A DNA stretch of 64,000 nucleotides, taken from positions 1,054,001 to 1,118,000 of the forward strand of contig NZ_JUHB01000001.1 in assembly GCF_000799565.1 (NCBI RefSeq), read 5' to 3'. Position numbers and translations under genes: made by a program. Of this stretch, positions 1 to 8,888 are shown one piece after another. How positions within the stretch are numbered: position 1 is the stretch's first letter; each line of letters opens with the position of its first letter. The DNA comes from Cellulophaga sp. Hel_I_12 (GTDB taxonomy: Bacteria; Bacteroidota; Bacteroidia; Flavobacteriales; Flavobacteriaceae). A model generated the notes under the pieces. The model ran no database searches and was not told where the DNA came from. It saw nothing but the letters and a program-made list of their open reading frames with translations.

Positions 1-572
1 CACCAGCACAATTAGAAGACTATTTTGCTAGCAGAACGGCTAGTGGCACCGCCATAAATACACTAAATTTATCAAAAGTGTATATTTTGGTAAGTAGAAG
101 TAGTGCGTCTGCCAGCGAACTCGTTATAAACGGATTGCGACCGTATATGGATGTTATTTTACTAGGTACCACCACAAGAGGTAAAAATGAATTTTCTATA
201 ACCTTAGTAGATGACGCTAGTAGACCTAATGGTGCTTATATCTATACGAGTTCTAGAGAACGGAACATTAACCCCTTTAATTCTTGGGCTATTCAGCCAC
301 TGGTCGGTAGAAATGAAAATGCCTCCGGTTTCTCTGATTACACGTCGGGATTTAACCCTGACATTGAACTAGCCGAAGATGCCACTAATTACGGTATCTT
401 AGGAGACGTTAATGAGCCTTTATTTGCAAGAGCTCTTCAGGAAATTACAGGAGTTTCTGGCAAAAGAGACTTTACAGTAAACGTACCAACTCCTATCATG
501 ACGAGCTCTAAAATGTTTACGCCTCTAAAAGACCACATGTATATAGATAAAGACATAAACGTCAATTTCTAA
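1..572 (+). CDS. S41 family (C-terminal processing) peptidase, 3' part only
   Basis: The reading frame is open from base 3 into the left window edge, so only the last 189 residues of a longer protein are seen. The fragment has the S41 serine protease core: a SASASE stretch at about residues 34-39, which supplies the nucleophile, and a TRGK motif about 20 residues later, which supplies the catalytic lysine of the Ser-Lys dyad. Flavobacterial members are usually periplasmic or lipoprotein proteases of roughly 450-500 residues, but the signal peptide, PDZ region and N-terminal part lie outside the window, so location and substrate cannot be judged. A GTG at 78 is only an internal valine. The gene converges with the btuB-like gene, and the two share a bidirectional hairpin terminator. 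Confidence 0.9.
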   Translation, partial: PAQLEDYFASRTASGTAINTLNLSKVYILVSRSSASASELVINGLRPYMDVILLGTTTRGKNEFSITLVDDASRPNGAYIYTSSRERNINPFNSWAIQPLVGRNENASGFSDYTSGFNPDIELAEDATNYGILGDVNEPLFARALQEITGVSGKRDFTVNVPTPIMTSSKMFTPLKDHMYIDKDINVNF

Positions 573-590
573 AAATTCTAATGGATAAAT

Positions 591-622
591 AAAAAGGGTC
601 AGCTTTACGGCTGACCCTTTTT
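591..622. terminator. bidirectional rho-independent terminator
   Basis: The stem AAAAAGGGTCAGC pairs with GCTGACCCTTTTT across a short TTTACG loop, with A and T tracts on the two sides. It lies between the convergent ends of the S41 peptidase and the btuB-like receptor and can serve both. Confidence 0.9.
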
Positions 623-643
623 GTTGTGAACGCATTCAGACTT

Positions 644-2512
644 TTACAAACTTAAAGTAAAGCCTATTCTTACATTTCGACCACGCGTGTTAAAACCAAT
701 GGTTTCCACAAATTCTTCATTTAAAAGATTATCCACATTTAAAAATACCTTTAATTTCTGGTCTAACAGGCTGTGACTAAAATAAAAATTCACCATTGAA
801 AAGGCTTCTAAATTTACCTGGCGAGCAGGGAAAGTGGAAAAATCACTATCTAATCGCTTCCCTACAAAAGCATAGTTTAAAGAGCTAAACGTAGTCTTGC
901 TCAAAGTAATATCAAAAGATGTATTTAGCTTGTGTTTTGGAATCCGTATCGCATTGTCGCCTTTGCGCTCCGTAAACGTATAATTGGCGGTCCATTGTAC
1001 AGCCCCACTCAAATTCCAATCTAACTCCGCTTCTAAACCTTGTGCGTCAATAAAACCTGCACTATTTTGATAGCCGTTAGCCCCGTCATAGATAATAGGG
1101 TTATTCTCATCTCTATTAAAATACAAAGCGCTTACTCTTAAGGCGGTAGTGGCATACTCTACCCCTCCTTCTATAGTTCTGTTTTCTTCAGGTTGTAAGT
1201 CAGGATTTGCTCCAAAAAAACCATATAATTGCGCCAGGGATGGCGTAATATAGGATGTGGCATACGAACTCAATGCCTTTATATATCCTTCATTCAAGGT
1301 ATAGGTAAAAGAAGGATTTAAATTATACACCAACTGATTGCCATATTCGGAGTTTGTATTAAGCCTAGCACCTGCATTAATATTTAATCCAAAAGAAGAA
1401 ACATAAACAATATTCGCATAAGGATCGGTAATGGTAATTTTTTTATCCACTGAAAACTTTGATTCGTCTTGAATATAATTTAAGCCTACTATGGTATAAA
1501 ATTGATTATGGAAGGTATATTTATTAAAGAAGTCTACCGTATAATTATTGGATTCAAAATCATTTGGAAAAGCACTAATGTTTTCAGAATTATACTCAGC
1601 AAATGCCGCATTTAAGTTCAGGGACCCCTTATCAGAATAGCTATATTTTGAAGCTATACCAAGACGTTCTTGCTGGCTATTGTAGAAAAACAGTGCGTCT
1701 TCACCATTAAATGAATCATCGTAGGCGGTTTCTAATTGCGTTTGATTGGCATATACTTGAAAATTAAAATTTTTAGCAAATTGGTAGCCTAGTTTTACAT
1801 CTAAACTGTAGTTAGCATAGGGGTCTTTCTCAGGAGTGTTTGCAATATCTGAAAGTCCGTTTGAATACCGATTCGTAATTCCTAAACTATAGCTAAAACC
1901 CTTTAAACTACCATTTACATTCGCCAAATTGGTGAATTCAGAAGCATTATAATTTTGATTATCGGCCGTTTGTTGTGTACCCACTGTCGATTGAAAATTA
2001 CCAGCAAGCATTTTTTTACTGGCTTTTTTGGTCCTAATGTTGATTACTGCGGTAGCAGCGTTAGTGCCATAAAGCGTACTAGCAGCACCTTTAATGATTT
2101 CAATGGATTCAATATTGGCTACCGGTAGCAAGCGTAAATCATACTCCGAAGCTGAAGATGACGGATCAGAAACCCGGATACCATCAATAATTACTAAAAC
2201 TTGTTTACCGCGACCCCCACGTGCAAAAATACCCAGAATATTTCCTTCTCTACCCCTACTGCCGTTAATTTCAAAACCACTTTTGGTGGTGATAATTTCG
2301 GCAACTGTTCTGCCCTGGTTGCGTTCTAATTCTTCTCTGGTAATTTTTATTACTGTTTTACCTGAGTTTTCTCTCTTTAATGCAAATCGAGAATCACTGA
2401 CCACCACTTCATCTAGCTTTTGAAGTGTAATAGAGTCGTACTGCTGCTCTTGTGCAGCAGTACTTGTACCTGCTAAAACGATAGCACATAGACATAAAAA
2501 ATTTTTGTTCAT
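644..2512 (-). CDS. btuB: TonB-dependent outer-membrane receptor, BtuB-like (cobalamin)
   Basis: This 622-residue protein has a signal peptide (about 1-20, ending STAAQ), an N-terminal plug domain (about 45-160, with a GGRGKQVLVIIDGIRV stretch and a KGAASTLYG stretch) and a long C-terminal beta-barrel that ends GFTLSL. Such receptors import scarce ligands across the outer membrane using TonB-ExbBD energy. Its ligand is inferred to be a corrinoid, because a cobalamin riboswitch lies in its leader and BtuFCD-like genes are divergent to it. It lacks the long carboxypeptidase-like N-terminal extension of SusC-type receptors, which fits a vitamin or metal receptor. Expression should fall when adenosylcobalamin is abundant. 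The family assignment is firm; the substrate rests on context. Confidence 0.9.
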   Translation of the reverse strand: MNKNFLCLCAIVLAGTSTAAQEQQYDSITLQKLDEVVVSDSRFALKRENSGKTVIKITREELERNQGRTVAEIITTKSGFEINGSRGREGNILGIFARGGRGKQVLVIIDGIRVSDPSSSASEYDLRLLPVANIESIEIIKGAASTLYGTNAATAVINIRTKKASKKMLAGNFQSTVGTQQTADNQNYNASEFTNLANVNGSLKGFSYSLGITNRYSNGLSDIANTPEKDPYANYSLDVKLGYQFAKNFNFQVYANQTQLETAYDDSFNGEDALFFYNSQQERLGIASKYSYSDKGSLNLNAAFAEYNSENISAFPNDFESNNYTVDFFNKYTFHNQFYTIVGLNYIQDESKFSVDKKITITDPYANIVYVSSFGLNINAGARLNTNSEYGNQLVYNLNPSFTYTLNEGYIKALSSYATSYITPSLAQLYGFFGANPDLQPEENRTIEGGVEYATTALRVSALYFNRDENNPIIYDGANGYQNSAGFIDAQGLEAELDWNLSGAVQWTANYTFTERKGDNAIRIPKHKLNTSFDITLSKTTFSSLNYAFVGKRLDSDFSTFPARQVNLEAFSMVNFYFSHSLLDQKLKVFLNVDNLLNEEFVETIGFNTRGRNVRIGFTLSL

Positions 2513-2599
2513 TTCGATGGTTTCGAATAAACGGGAGCATAGTATGTATAAAAATCCATACGCAAACTTTTATCCCGAAAGTTTAACATTGTTTGTTTG

Positions 2600-2785
2600 A
2601 ATTTGGCAGGTCTCCTGACTTGTTTATTGCCATTCACCTTCCCAAGTATAAACTCAGTGGTTAATGAAGAAATGACAAACGCCTATTACGAACTGACATT
2701 AATATCAGTGCCGATTCGGCACAACTTACAGTTGCGGGAACAGTTCTAGATTTTAACTAGATTCCCTTTTAATCTAAACAATTAC
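2600..2785 (-). ncRNA. cobalamin (B12) riboswitch in the btuB leader
   Basis: On the minus strand the leader contains the conserved cobalamin-aptamer blocks in the right order: a 5' part near 2745-2785, the GAACTGTTCCCGCAACTG block near 2730-2750, a GCCGAATCGGCAC arm, a GGGAAGG block near 2637-2645 and a final AGTCAGGAGACCTGCC block near 2605-2620. It ends about 90 bases before the btuB start codon. Known aptamers of this class bind adenosylcobalamin and switch off downstream expression. Boundaries are approximate. Confidence 0.93.
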
Positions 2786-2854
2786 AAAAACAACTATTTA
2801 GAACCTAAATTCAAAACGAAGGTATTACTTAAAATAAGAACGAATAGAAAAAAA

Positions 2855-2962
2855 TTATTTTTTCTTATTCATTTTTATCGCGAGCCAAATAATTCCGACT
2901 AAAAAATGAACTAGAATTACAGCAGCAATACTATAGATGATTACATTGGAGTCGCTTCGCAT
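2855..2962 (-). CDS. putative 35-residue single-pass membrane protein
   Basis: An ATG-to-TAA frame encodes 35 residues: a short polar start (MRSDSN), one hydrophobic segment of about 22 residues (about 7-28, IIYSIAAVILVHFLVGII) and a basic tail (KMNKKK). This is the layout of a real small inner-membrane protein obeying the positive-inside rule. It sits just upstream of the cobalamin riboswitch on the same strand, so the riboswitch does not control it directly. I do not recognise a family. It may be an anchor or assembly factor, or a chance frame; the clean topology and the lack of any other gene here favour a real one. Confidence 0.5.
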   Translation of the reverse strand: MRSDSNVIIYSIAAVILVHFLVGIIWLAIKMNKKK

Positions 2963-3045
2963 TTTTTAAAAGTTTTAGCAAAATTACTATATGAAAAGCA
3001 TTAAAAATGTGACCTTTGTCATAGTACAGGTTTTATTTGTCTACC

Positions 3046-4188
3046 ATGAAGCATAGCTTACTATTCTTACTCGTTGTTTTCTCTTTTTCCTGTAAATTAG
3101 AAAAAAAGGAAGCTGCGATTGAAACTCATCATACCAGTAAAGAACTGCTATTTGCTAAAGGTTTTACGATTGAAAAACAAGATTCAGGCGTGACCCTAAT
3201 TACCCTAAAATCGCCCTGGCCAGGTGCTGAAAAGGCATTTACCTATGCTTTGGTTCCCAAAGAAAAAATACGGGAGATTAAGCTAAACAAAAAAGCTTAC
3301 GACGCTATTGTAGCGGTCCCTATTGAAAAAGTAATCGTAACTTCGACCACACATGTCCCTGCTCTTGAAAGTTTGGGTGTCGCGAACAAACTAGTAGGTT
3401 TTCCGGATACCAGATACATCTCTTCAGAGGAAACAAGAGCTTTGGTGGAGACTGGAAAAATTTTAGAATTAGGTGTAAACGGAGCATTAAATACCGAAAT
3501 GGTTATTGCACTGCAACCCGATTTAGTTGTTGGTTATAGTTTGAATAGTGAAAACAACAACTACGAAACCATACAAGCCGCCCAAATTCCGGTGGTATAC
3601 AATGGTGATTGGATGGAAGAATCCCCTTTAGGTAAAGCGGAATGGATTAAGTTCTTCGCTGCTTTTTTTGATAAGGAAAAAGAAGCGGACCACTACTTTT
3701 TAGAAGTAGCTACTGCCTATCAAGAAGCAAAAGCATTAGCAAAAACGGCCACAAATAAGCCTCAGGTAATTAGCGGTGCCATCTACAAAGACATCTGGTA
3801 TTTGCCAGGAGGAAAAAGTTGGGCGGCACAATTTATTTCAGATGCCAGCGCCAACTATATATATCATGACAACGAAGAAAGTGGGAGTCTTTCTTTAAGT
3901 TGGGAAAGTGTGTTAGAAAAAGGGCAAAGCGCTGATTTCTGGATATCCCCTGCGCAATTTACAAGCCATAATGCAATGCTAGAAAATAGTCCACATTACC
4001 AACAATTTGATGCTTTTAAAAAGCGACAAGTTTATTCGTTTGCGGGAACTGTGGGCAGTACTGGTGGGGTCATCTATTATGAATTGGCTCCAAACCGCCC
4101 TGATGTAGTATTAAAAGATTTAATTCATATTTTTCATCCTGAATTATTACCGAATTATACACCCTACTTTTTTAAACCTTTGAAATAA
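3046..4188 (+). CDS. btuF: ABC transporter substrate-binding lipoprotein, BtuF/FecB-like
   Basis: This is a periplasmic-binding-protein (PeripBP_2) fold of about 380 residues, probably the cobalamin- or siderophore-binding part of the downstream ABC importer. The ATG at 3046 is preferred over an in-frame TTG at 3037 because it starts directly with a lipoprotein signal (MKHSLLFLLVVFSFSC), whose cysteine would be lipidated. The central part contains typical class III features (VTSTTHVPALESLGV, LQPDLVVGYS, GGKSWAAQFI). The next gene begins at the base after its stop, so the two are translated from one message. Corrinoid specificity is inferred from the neighbouring riboswitch-controlled btuB. 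Confidence 0.87.
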   Translation: MKHSLLFLLVVFSFSCKLEKKEAAIETHHTSKELLFAKGFTIEKQDSGVTLITLKSPWPGAEKAFTYALVPKEKIREIKLNKKAYDAIVAVPIEKVIVTSTTHVPALESLGVANKLVGFPDTRYISSEETRALVETGKILELGVNGALNTEMVIALQPDLVVGYSLNSENNNYETIQAAQIPVVYNGDWMEESPLGKAEWIKFFAAFFDKEKEADHYFLEVATAYQEAKALAKTATNKPQVISGAIYKDIWYLPGGKSWAAQFISDASANYIYHDNEESGSLSLSWESVLEKGQSADFWISPAQFTSHNAMLENSPHYQQFDAFKKRQVYSFAGTVGSTGGVIYYELAPNRPDVVLKDLIHIFHPELLPNYTPYFFKPLK

Positions 4189-5220
4189 GTGCTAGAAACA
4201 AAATCATATCGTCTGTATTTTATGTTGCTTACACTACTCATGATAGCTCTTGTGTTTGTTAATATTAGTTTAGGTTCTGTTACGATTCCCTTAAAAAACA
4301 CCTTCACTATTCTTTTTGGTGGCGATACTTCAAATACATCTTGGACCTATATCATTTGGGATTCTAGGATTCCTAAAGCCTTTACCGCCATTCTAGTAGG
4401 TAGTGGTTTATCACTTAGTGGTTTATTGATGCAAACCTTATTTAGAAACCCATTGGCAGGGCCTTTTGTTTTAGGCATTAGCTCAGGAGCAAGTTTAGGT
4501 GCTGCACTTTTAATTATGGGGGCTAGTATTTTTTCTAGTATTTTTTCTTTTTCACTATTTAATGATGTCAGTTTGGCTATCGCTTCTAGTTTAGGAAGTT
4601 TTCTGGTCTTATTAGCCGTACTATCGGTAGCAGCAAAGGTAAAAGACACCATGTCGCTCTTGATTATAGGCTTGATGTTTGGAAGCATCACTGGTGCCGT
4701 GGTAAGTGTACTCTCGTACTTTAGCTCGGCTGAAAAACTACAACAATACATTTATTGGGGTTTTGGAAGCTTAGGTGGACTCTCTTGGTCTCAATTAGCC
4801 TTGCTAAGCCTTCTGGTTGGTATTGGTATATTTTTAAGTATTATATCCATCAAACCATTAAATGCCTTTTTGCTAGGAGAAAATTACGCACAAAGTTTGG
4901 GCGTGGAACTAAAAAAATCACGTTTTATTATCATTATGGCTACAGGCTTATTAGCGGGAGCCATAACCGCCTTTGCAGGTCCTATTGCTTTTATTGGTTT
5001 GGCCGTTCCCCATTTAACCCGGCAGTTATTCAATACTACGGATCATAAAATTTTAGTACCCGCTGTATGTATTTATGGGGGTATCTTAATGCTGGTTTGT
5101 GATACTATAGCTCAATTGCCAACATCAGCAAGTGTATTACCGATTAATGCCATTACAAGTATCATTGGTGCTCCAGTGGTGATTTGGTTGTTAATTCGAA
5201 AAAGAAAAATGGTTTTTTAA
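4189..5220 (+). CDS. btuC: FecCD/BtuC-family ABC transporter permease
   Basis: A highly hydrophobic protein of 343 residues with about ten membrane segments and FecCD-family landmarks: RIPKAFTAILVGSGLSLSG near residue 60, LAGPFVLGISSGASLGAAL near 90, and GPIAFIGLAVPHLTRQL near 265. It forms the channel of a type II importer for cobalamin, haem or siderophore-iron. The start is GTG, placed directly after the TAA of the upstream binding-protein gene (TAAGTG), so translation is almost certainly coupled. The ATPase gene follows only after an unusual repeat-rich gap of about 340 bases. Confidence 0.92.
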   Translation: MLETKSYRLYFMLLTLLMIALVFVNISLGSVTIPLKNTFTILFGGDTSNTSWTYIIWDSRIPKAFTAILVGSGLSLSGLLMQTLFRNPLAGPFVLGISSGASLGAALLIMGASIFSSIFSFSLFNDVSLAIASSLGSFLVLLAVLSVAAKVKDTMSLLIIGLMFGSITGAVVSVLSYFSSAEKLQQYIYWGFGSLGGLSWSQLALLSLLVGIGIFLSIISIKPLNAFLLGENYAQSLGVELKKSRFIIIMATGLLAGAITAFAGPIAFIGLAVPHLTRQLFNTTDHKILVPAVCIYGGILMLVCDTIAQLPTSASVLPINAITSIIGAPVVIWLLIRKRKMVF

Positions 5221-5558
5221 TATTGAGTCAAAAAGTCTAATGTCGAAAGTCTTAAAGTTGAATGAAATTTAGTTGATAGAACTTATATTGAATGAAAATG
5301 TACATTGAAAAAAGTGCAAGTTCAAGTGTCAAGTTCAAAAAAATCATATCTAAGAACCCATTATGATTAATATAACAATTGTTTGATTTGAAGATTTAAT
5401 TAATGTGATAACTTAACAATGTAACTAATGTTATAATGATGATTTTAAGATTTTATAATTTGATTTTTTTTAAAATTAGTCAATGTAATCATCACTTGAA
5501 ACATGAAACAAAACTCAAACTTGAAACTTGAAACTTGAAACTTGAAACAAACAACATA
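5221..5558 (+). repeat. repeat-rich intergenic element between btuC and btuD
   Basis: This gap has no gene. It is very AT-rich and made of repeated short words. At its right end the heptamer TTGAAAC stands four times in tandem (5521-5548), with related words just before it (5494-5510). At 5317-5338 the reverse-complement words (CAAGTTCAAGTGTCAAGTTC) occur, so the two ends could pair as a long imperfect stem. At 5231-5251 a 21-base word (AAAAGTCTAATG then TCGAAAGTC) recurs in inverse orientation at 41293-41313 with 19 of 21 bases identical. The tandem heptamer runs up to the ATPase start. The function is unknown; it could be an mRNA processing or stability element or a mobile remnant. Confidence 0.7.
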
Positions 5559-6338
5559 GTGAAAGAAAAAGCCTTAGAAATCAAAAACCTAAACATAGGG
5601 TATAAAAGCAAAAAACATGAAACTGTTGTGGCTCATGGTATTTCTTTTGACTTGATTCAAGGAGAATTAACGGCCATTGTCGGCATCAACGGAATCGGAA
5701 AATCTACCTTGCTCCGCACTATTGGAGCTGTACAACCAAAACTTTCAGGAGCCATCATGATTGACGGCAAAGAGCTTTCGACCTACTCTACCCTGCACCT
5801 GGCCTCTAAAATTAGCTTGGTACTTACCGAAGGCTTAGCAACAAAAAATTTAAGCGTTATTGAATTAATTGCATTGGGCAGACAACCTTACACCAATTGG
5901 CTTGGAACCCTAAGCGTACAAGACAAAGAAAAAACAAAAGAGGCGATTCAATTGGTAGAGATTGAAGCACTACAACATAAACGATGTTACGAGTTGAGCG
6001 ACGGACAGTTACAGCGTGTATTGATTGCAAGGGCCTTGGCTCAAGATACACCTTTAATGCTTCTCGATGAACCTACTACACATTTAGACTTATATCATAA
6101 AGTGCAGCTCCTAAAGCTACTTAAACATATAGCACACAAAACAAATAAAACCATTTTATTTACGACCCATGAAATTGAAGTTGCGATTCAGCTTTGTGAT
6201 AAAATGTTGATACTAAATAAAGAAAATAGTGTTTTTGGACAACCCTGTGAATTGATTAAAGAGGCCCATTTTGAAAAATTATTTCCTACAGATATGATTC
6301 AATTTGATGCAAATTCCGGGAGTTTTAAAATAAAATAA
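5559..6338 (+). CDS. btuD: ABC transporter ATP-binding protein, BtuD/FecE-like
   Basis: About 259 residues with Walker A GINGIGKST (about 42-50), signature LSDGQLQR, Walker B MLLDEPTTHLDL and the switch histidine in TTHE. The signature has Asp in place of the first Gly of LSGGQ, a variant familiar in FecE-type ATPases. It would energise import through the BtuC-like permease. The GTG at 5559 is chosen as start because the longer frame from TTG 5535 begins inside the tandem TTGAAAC repeat; that TTG cannot be excluded. The gap from btuC means it may have its own promoter or depend on read-through. Confidence 0.88.
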   Translation: MKEKALEIKNLNIGYKSKKHETVVAHGISFDLIQGELTAIVGINGIGKSTLLRTIGAVQPKLSGAIMIDGKELSTYSTLHLASKISLVLTEGLATKNLSVIELIALGRQPYTNWLGTLSVQDKEKTKEAIQLVEIEALQHKRCYELSDGQLQRVLIARALAQDTPLMLLDEPTTHLDLYHKVQLLKLLKHIAHKTNKTILFTTHEIEVAIQLCDKMLILNKENSVFGQPCELIKEAHFEKLFPTDMIQFDANSGSFKIK

Positions 6339-6424
6339 GTCGTGCTTTTGTTTATAGTTTTTGATAATTTGCAGCCTAGTTTTTAACGACAATCAAGTAT
6401 CTTTACTTTTTTGATTTTAGCACC

Positions 6425-7813
6425 ATGAACGAATACCTTATCTATTTTAGCATCATCATCCCTTGTTTGGCTATTGGCTTTTTCATAGGAAATTACATAC
6501 AAAAATTAAAAACGACCTCCACACAGAGTGCTTTAGTAGAGCGTGAACAGCAACTACGACAAAACATCAGCAGTTTAGAAGAACAGCTCTTTAAAGCTAA
6601 AGAAGACACTGCAGAAATTAGAGTTCGTTCTGAAGAAGCTAAAACGGAGCTCCGCAACGAAAAAGAACTGCTCGGAAATCAGATTACCCGATACCAGGCA
6701 GATTTAGAGAATCTTCAACAAAAGAACACCGAACAAAAACAAGAAGTTGAAAAATTACAAGAAAAATTTACGAAAGAATTTGAGAATCTTGCGAATAAAA
6801 TTCTAGACGAAAAAAGTTCTAAATTCACAGAACAGAACAAAGAGAATATCAAGAATATTTTAACGCCGCTGCAAGAAAGAATTCTCCTTTTTGAAAAAAA
6901 GGTTGATGACAGTCAAAAAGAAAGTGTGGGGATGCATTCAGCTCTAAAAGAGCAATTGGCCAACCTACAAACACAAAATTTAAAGATTACTCAAGAAGCA
7001 GAAAACTTAACGAAGGCCTTAAAAGGTGATAGTAAAATGCAAGGAAACTGGGGCGAATTAGTCTTAGAACGGGTGTTAGAAAAATCTGGATTAGAGAAAG
7101 ACAGGGAATATTCCGTACAACAAAGTTTTACCCGTGAAGACGGTTCAAGAGTATTGCCTGATGTAATTATTAATTTACCTGACGGTAAAAAAATGATCGT
7201 AGATTCTAAAGTTTCATTAACGGATTACGAGCGTTATGTAAATGCAGAAGATGAATTTAAAGAAAAATTTTTAAAAGATCATATCAATTCACTACGGCGT
7301 CATGTGGATCAGCTTTCCGCTAAAAAATACGAAGATTTGTATGCCATGGAGAGTCCTGATTTTGTTCTATTATTTGTCCCGATTGAACCCGCATTTGCAG
7401 TCGCGATTAACAATGACAATTCACTGTACAACAAGGCATTTGAACAGAATATCATTATTGTAACACCTTCTACCCTATTGGCTACCCTACGTACCATAGA
7501 TAGCATGTGGAACAACGAAAAACAACAACGTAATGCTATTGAAATTGCACGACAAGCTGGGGCGCTTTATGATAAATTTGAAGGTTTTGTAAGCGACTTA
7601 CTTAAAGTTGGTAAAAAAATGGACGAAGCCAAAGGAGAATATAAAGGGGCTATGAATAAACTAACTGAGGGACGTGGTAACATTGTTTCTAGCATCGAAA
7701 AATTGAAGAAAATGGGTGCCAAGGCCAAAAAATCAATTCCTGAAAACCTTTTAAAAAGAGCTTACGACGATAGCGATGAGGATGTGGAAGAGCCCAAAAA
7801 CGATCTGCGCTAG
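6425..7813 (+). CDS. rmuC: DNA recombination protein RmuC homologue
   Basis: This 462-residue protein has an N-terminal membrane anchor (about 4-24), a long Gln/Glu/Lys-rich coiled coil (about 35-150) and a C-terminal RmuC domain. The domain shows MQGNWGELVLERVLEKSGL, a nuclease-like core with LPDVIIN and MIVDSKVSL, and PSTLLATLRTI. RmuC proteins limit DNA inversions and rearrangements and have a PD-(D/E)XK-like core; here the Asp of LPDV and the Asp-Ser-Lys of VDSK fit that pattern. The length is normal. It stands alone between the btu cluster and a small membrane protein. Confidence 0.95.
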   Translation: MNEYLIYFSIIIPCLAIGFFIGNYIQKLKTTSTQSALVEREQQLRQNISSLEEQLFKAKEDTAEIRVRSEEAKTELRNEKELLGNQITRYQADLENLQQKNTEQKQEVEKLQEKFTKEFENLANKILDEKSSKFTEQNKENIKNILTPLQERILLFEKKVDDSQKESVGMHSALKEQLANLQTQNLKITQEAENLTKALKGDSKMQGNWGELVLERVLEKSGLEKDREYSVQQSFTREDGSRVLPDVIINLPDGKKMIVDSKVSLTDYERYVNAEDEFKEKFLKDHINSLRRHVDQLSAKKYEDLYAMESPDFVLLFVPIEPAFAVAINNDNSLYNKAFEQNIIIVTPSTLLATLRTIDSMWNNEKQQRNAIEIARQAGALYDKFEGFVSDLLKVGKKMDEAKGEYKGAMNKLTEGRGNIVSSIEKLKKMGAKAKKSIPENLLKRAYDDSDEDVEEPKNDLR

Positions 7814-7869
7814 ATGCTGCCAGAAAAACTACAGTACCTTATTTTTAACGTATAACCCATAATCAAACT

Positions 7870-8235
7870 ATGAAAAAAATTCTCGGCCTTATCATTACGG
7901 TTCTACTCGTAGGCTTTGCTGCGTATTATGCATTTATCTATTTTGTGCCTTATAGCGAAGGTTTACGTTCTGGAGAGCTCATTAAAATAAGCCACAAAGG
8001 TGTTGCCATTAAAACTTGGGAAGGCGAAATTAGTCAAGGCATTTCAGGCGCTCAAATATTTTCGTTTTCGGTATTAGATAAAGATCAAGAAGTCATTGAC
8101 CAATTACAGGAATATCAGGGACAGTATGTAAAGTTAAATTACGTAGAACGTTATAGAACCTTCTTTTGGTTAGGCGATACACGGTATTTTATCACTAAGG
8201 TACAGAAAGAAAAATCCCCTCATTTTGGAAATTAA
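7870..8235 (+). CDS. conserved small membrane-anchored protein of unknown function
   Basis: A protein of 121 residues with one N-terminal hydrophobic segment (about 4-27) followed by a soluble part rich in beta-strand-like stretches (LIKISHKGVAIKTWEGEI, GQYVKLNYVERYRT, DTRYFITKVQ). The motif RSGELIKISHKGVAIKTWEG suggests an OB- or SH3-like small barrel facing the periplasm. Proteins of this shape in flavobacteria are sometimes named 6-phosphogluconate dehydrogenase in databases, but no dehydrogenase motif is present and the real gnd lies 3 kb downstream. It follows rmuC by about 55 bases and may be cotranscribed with it. No function is assigned. Confidence 0.75.
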   Translation: MKKILGLIITVLLVGFAAYYAFIYFVPYSEGLRSGELIKISHKGVAIKTWEGEISQGISGAQIFSFSVLDKDQEVIDQLQEYQGQYVKLNYVERYRTFFWLGDTRYFITKVQKEKSPHFGN

Positions 8236-8345
8236 TAGGTAGCTTACTATTTAGACCATAGCCTATTGAAACCATCAGGGATTAAAGCACTTCATTGCAA
8301 TTCAAGACAAAATTAGTACACAAGGCATAAACACAGCTCCACCCT

Positions 8346-8888
8346 ATGAACGACTATAAAACATCAAAAGAATCGCGTGTTTCCATCACCGAATTAATGC
8401 TGCCCTCACACTCTAATTTTGGAGGTAAAGTCCATGGAGGCCATATTTTAAATTTAATGGATCAGATTGCTTTTGCCTGCGCTTCTAAACATTCGCGCAG
8501 TTATTGTGTAACGGCATCCGTAAATAAGGTAGATTTTTTAAATCCTATTGAGGTTGGTGAATTGGTGACCTTAAAAGCGGCAGTGAATTATACAGGCAGA
8601 ACATCCATGGTAGTGGGCGTTCGGGTAGAATCGGAAAACATTACCACCGGAAAAAAGAAGCATTGTAATTCCTCTTATTTTACAATGGTGGCTAAAGATA
8701 TAAACGGGAAAAGCATTCCTGTTCCTGGACTCATTGTGAATGATATACAAGGAGCCAGACGCTATGCCAGAAGTATTCAAAGGAAAACAGAGGCGACCTC
8801 CAGAAGTTCAAGATTTGATCCTGCCAATTTTAAAATTGAGGAGCATTTAGCAGGCTTAGCTACCGAAAATATTAAATTAGACCTTTAA
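8346..8888 (+). CDS. hotdog-fold acyl-CoA thioesterase
   Basis: A single hotdog domain fills most of the 180 residues. The diagnostic helix NFGGKVHGGHILNLMDQIAFACA (about 25-47) and the following TASVNKVDFLNPIEVGELV strand match the YciA / acyl-CoA thioesterase group, which hydrolyses acyl-CoA to free acid and CoA in the cytoplasm. A tail of about 50 residues after the hotdog core is longer than in E. coli YciA. Its stop codon overlaps that of the convergent pgl gene in the tetranucleotide TTAA (8885-8888), so no terminator separates them. Confidence 0.9.
   Translation: MNDYKTSKESRVSITELMLPSHSNFGGKVHGGHILNLMDQIAFACASKHSRSYCVTASVNKVDFLNPIEVGELVTLKAAVNYTGRTSMVVGVRVESENITTGKKKHCNSSYFTMVAKDINGKSIPVPGLIVNDIQGARRYARSIQRKTEATSRSSRFDPANFKIEEHLAGLATENIKLDL

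Noticed and set aside
5521..5548. Possible CRISPR-type repeats.
   Set aside because: The heptamers are directly tandem with no spacers and no cas genes are in the window.
5535..5558. TTG start of a longer BtuD-like protein.
   Set aside because: The extra residues are encoded by the tandem TTGAAAC repeat and do not look like an ABC protein start; GTG 5559 was taken, with doubt.
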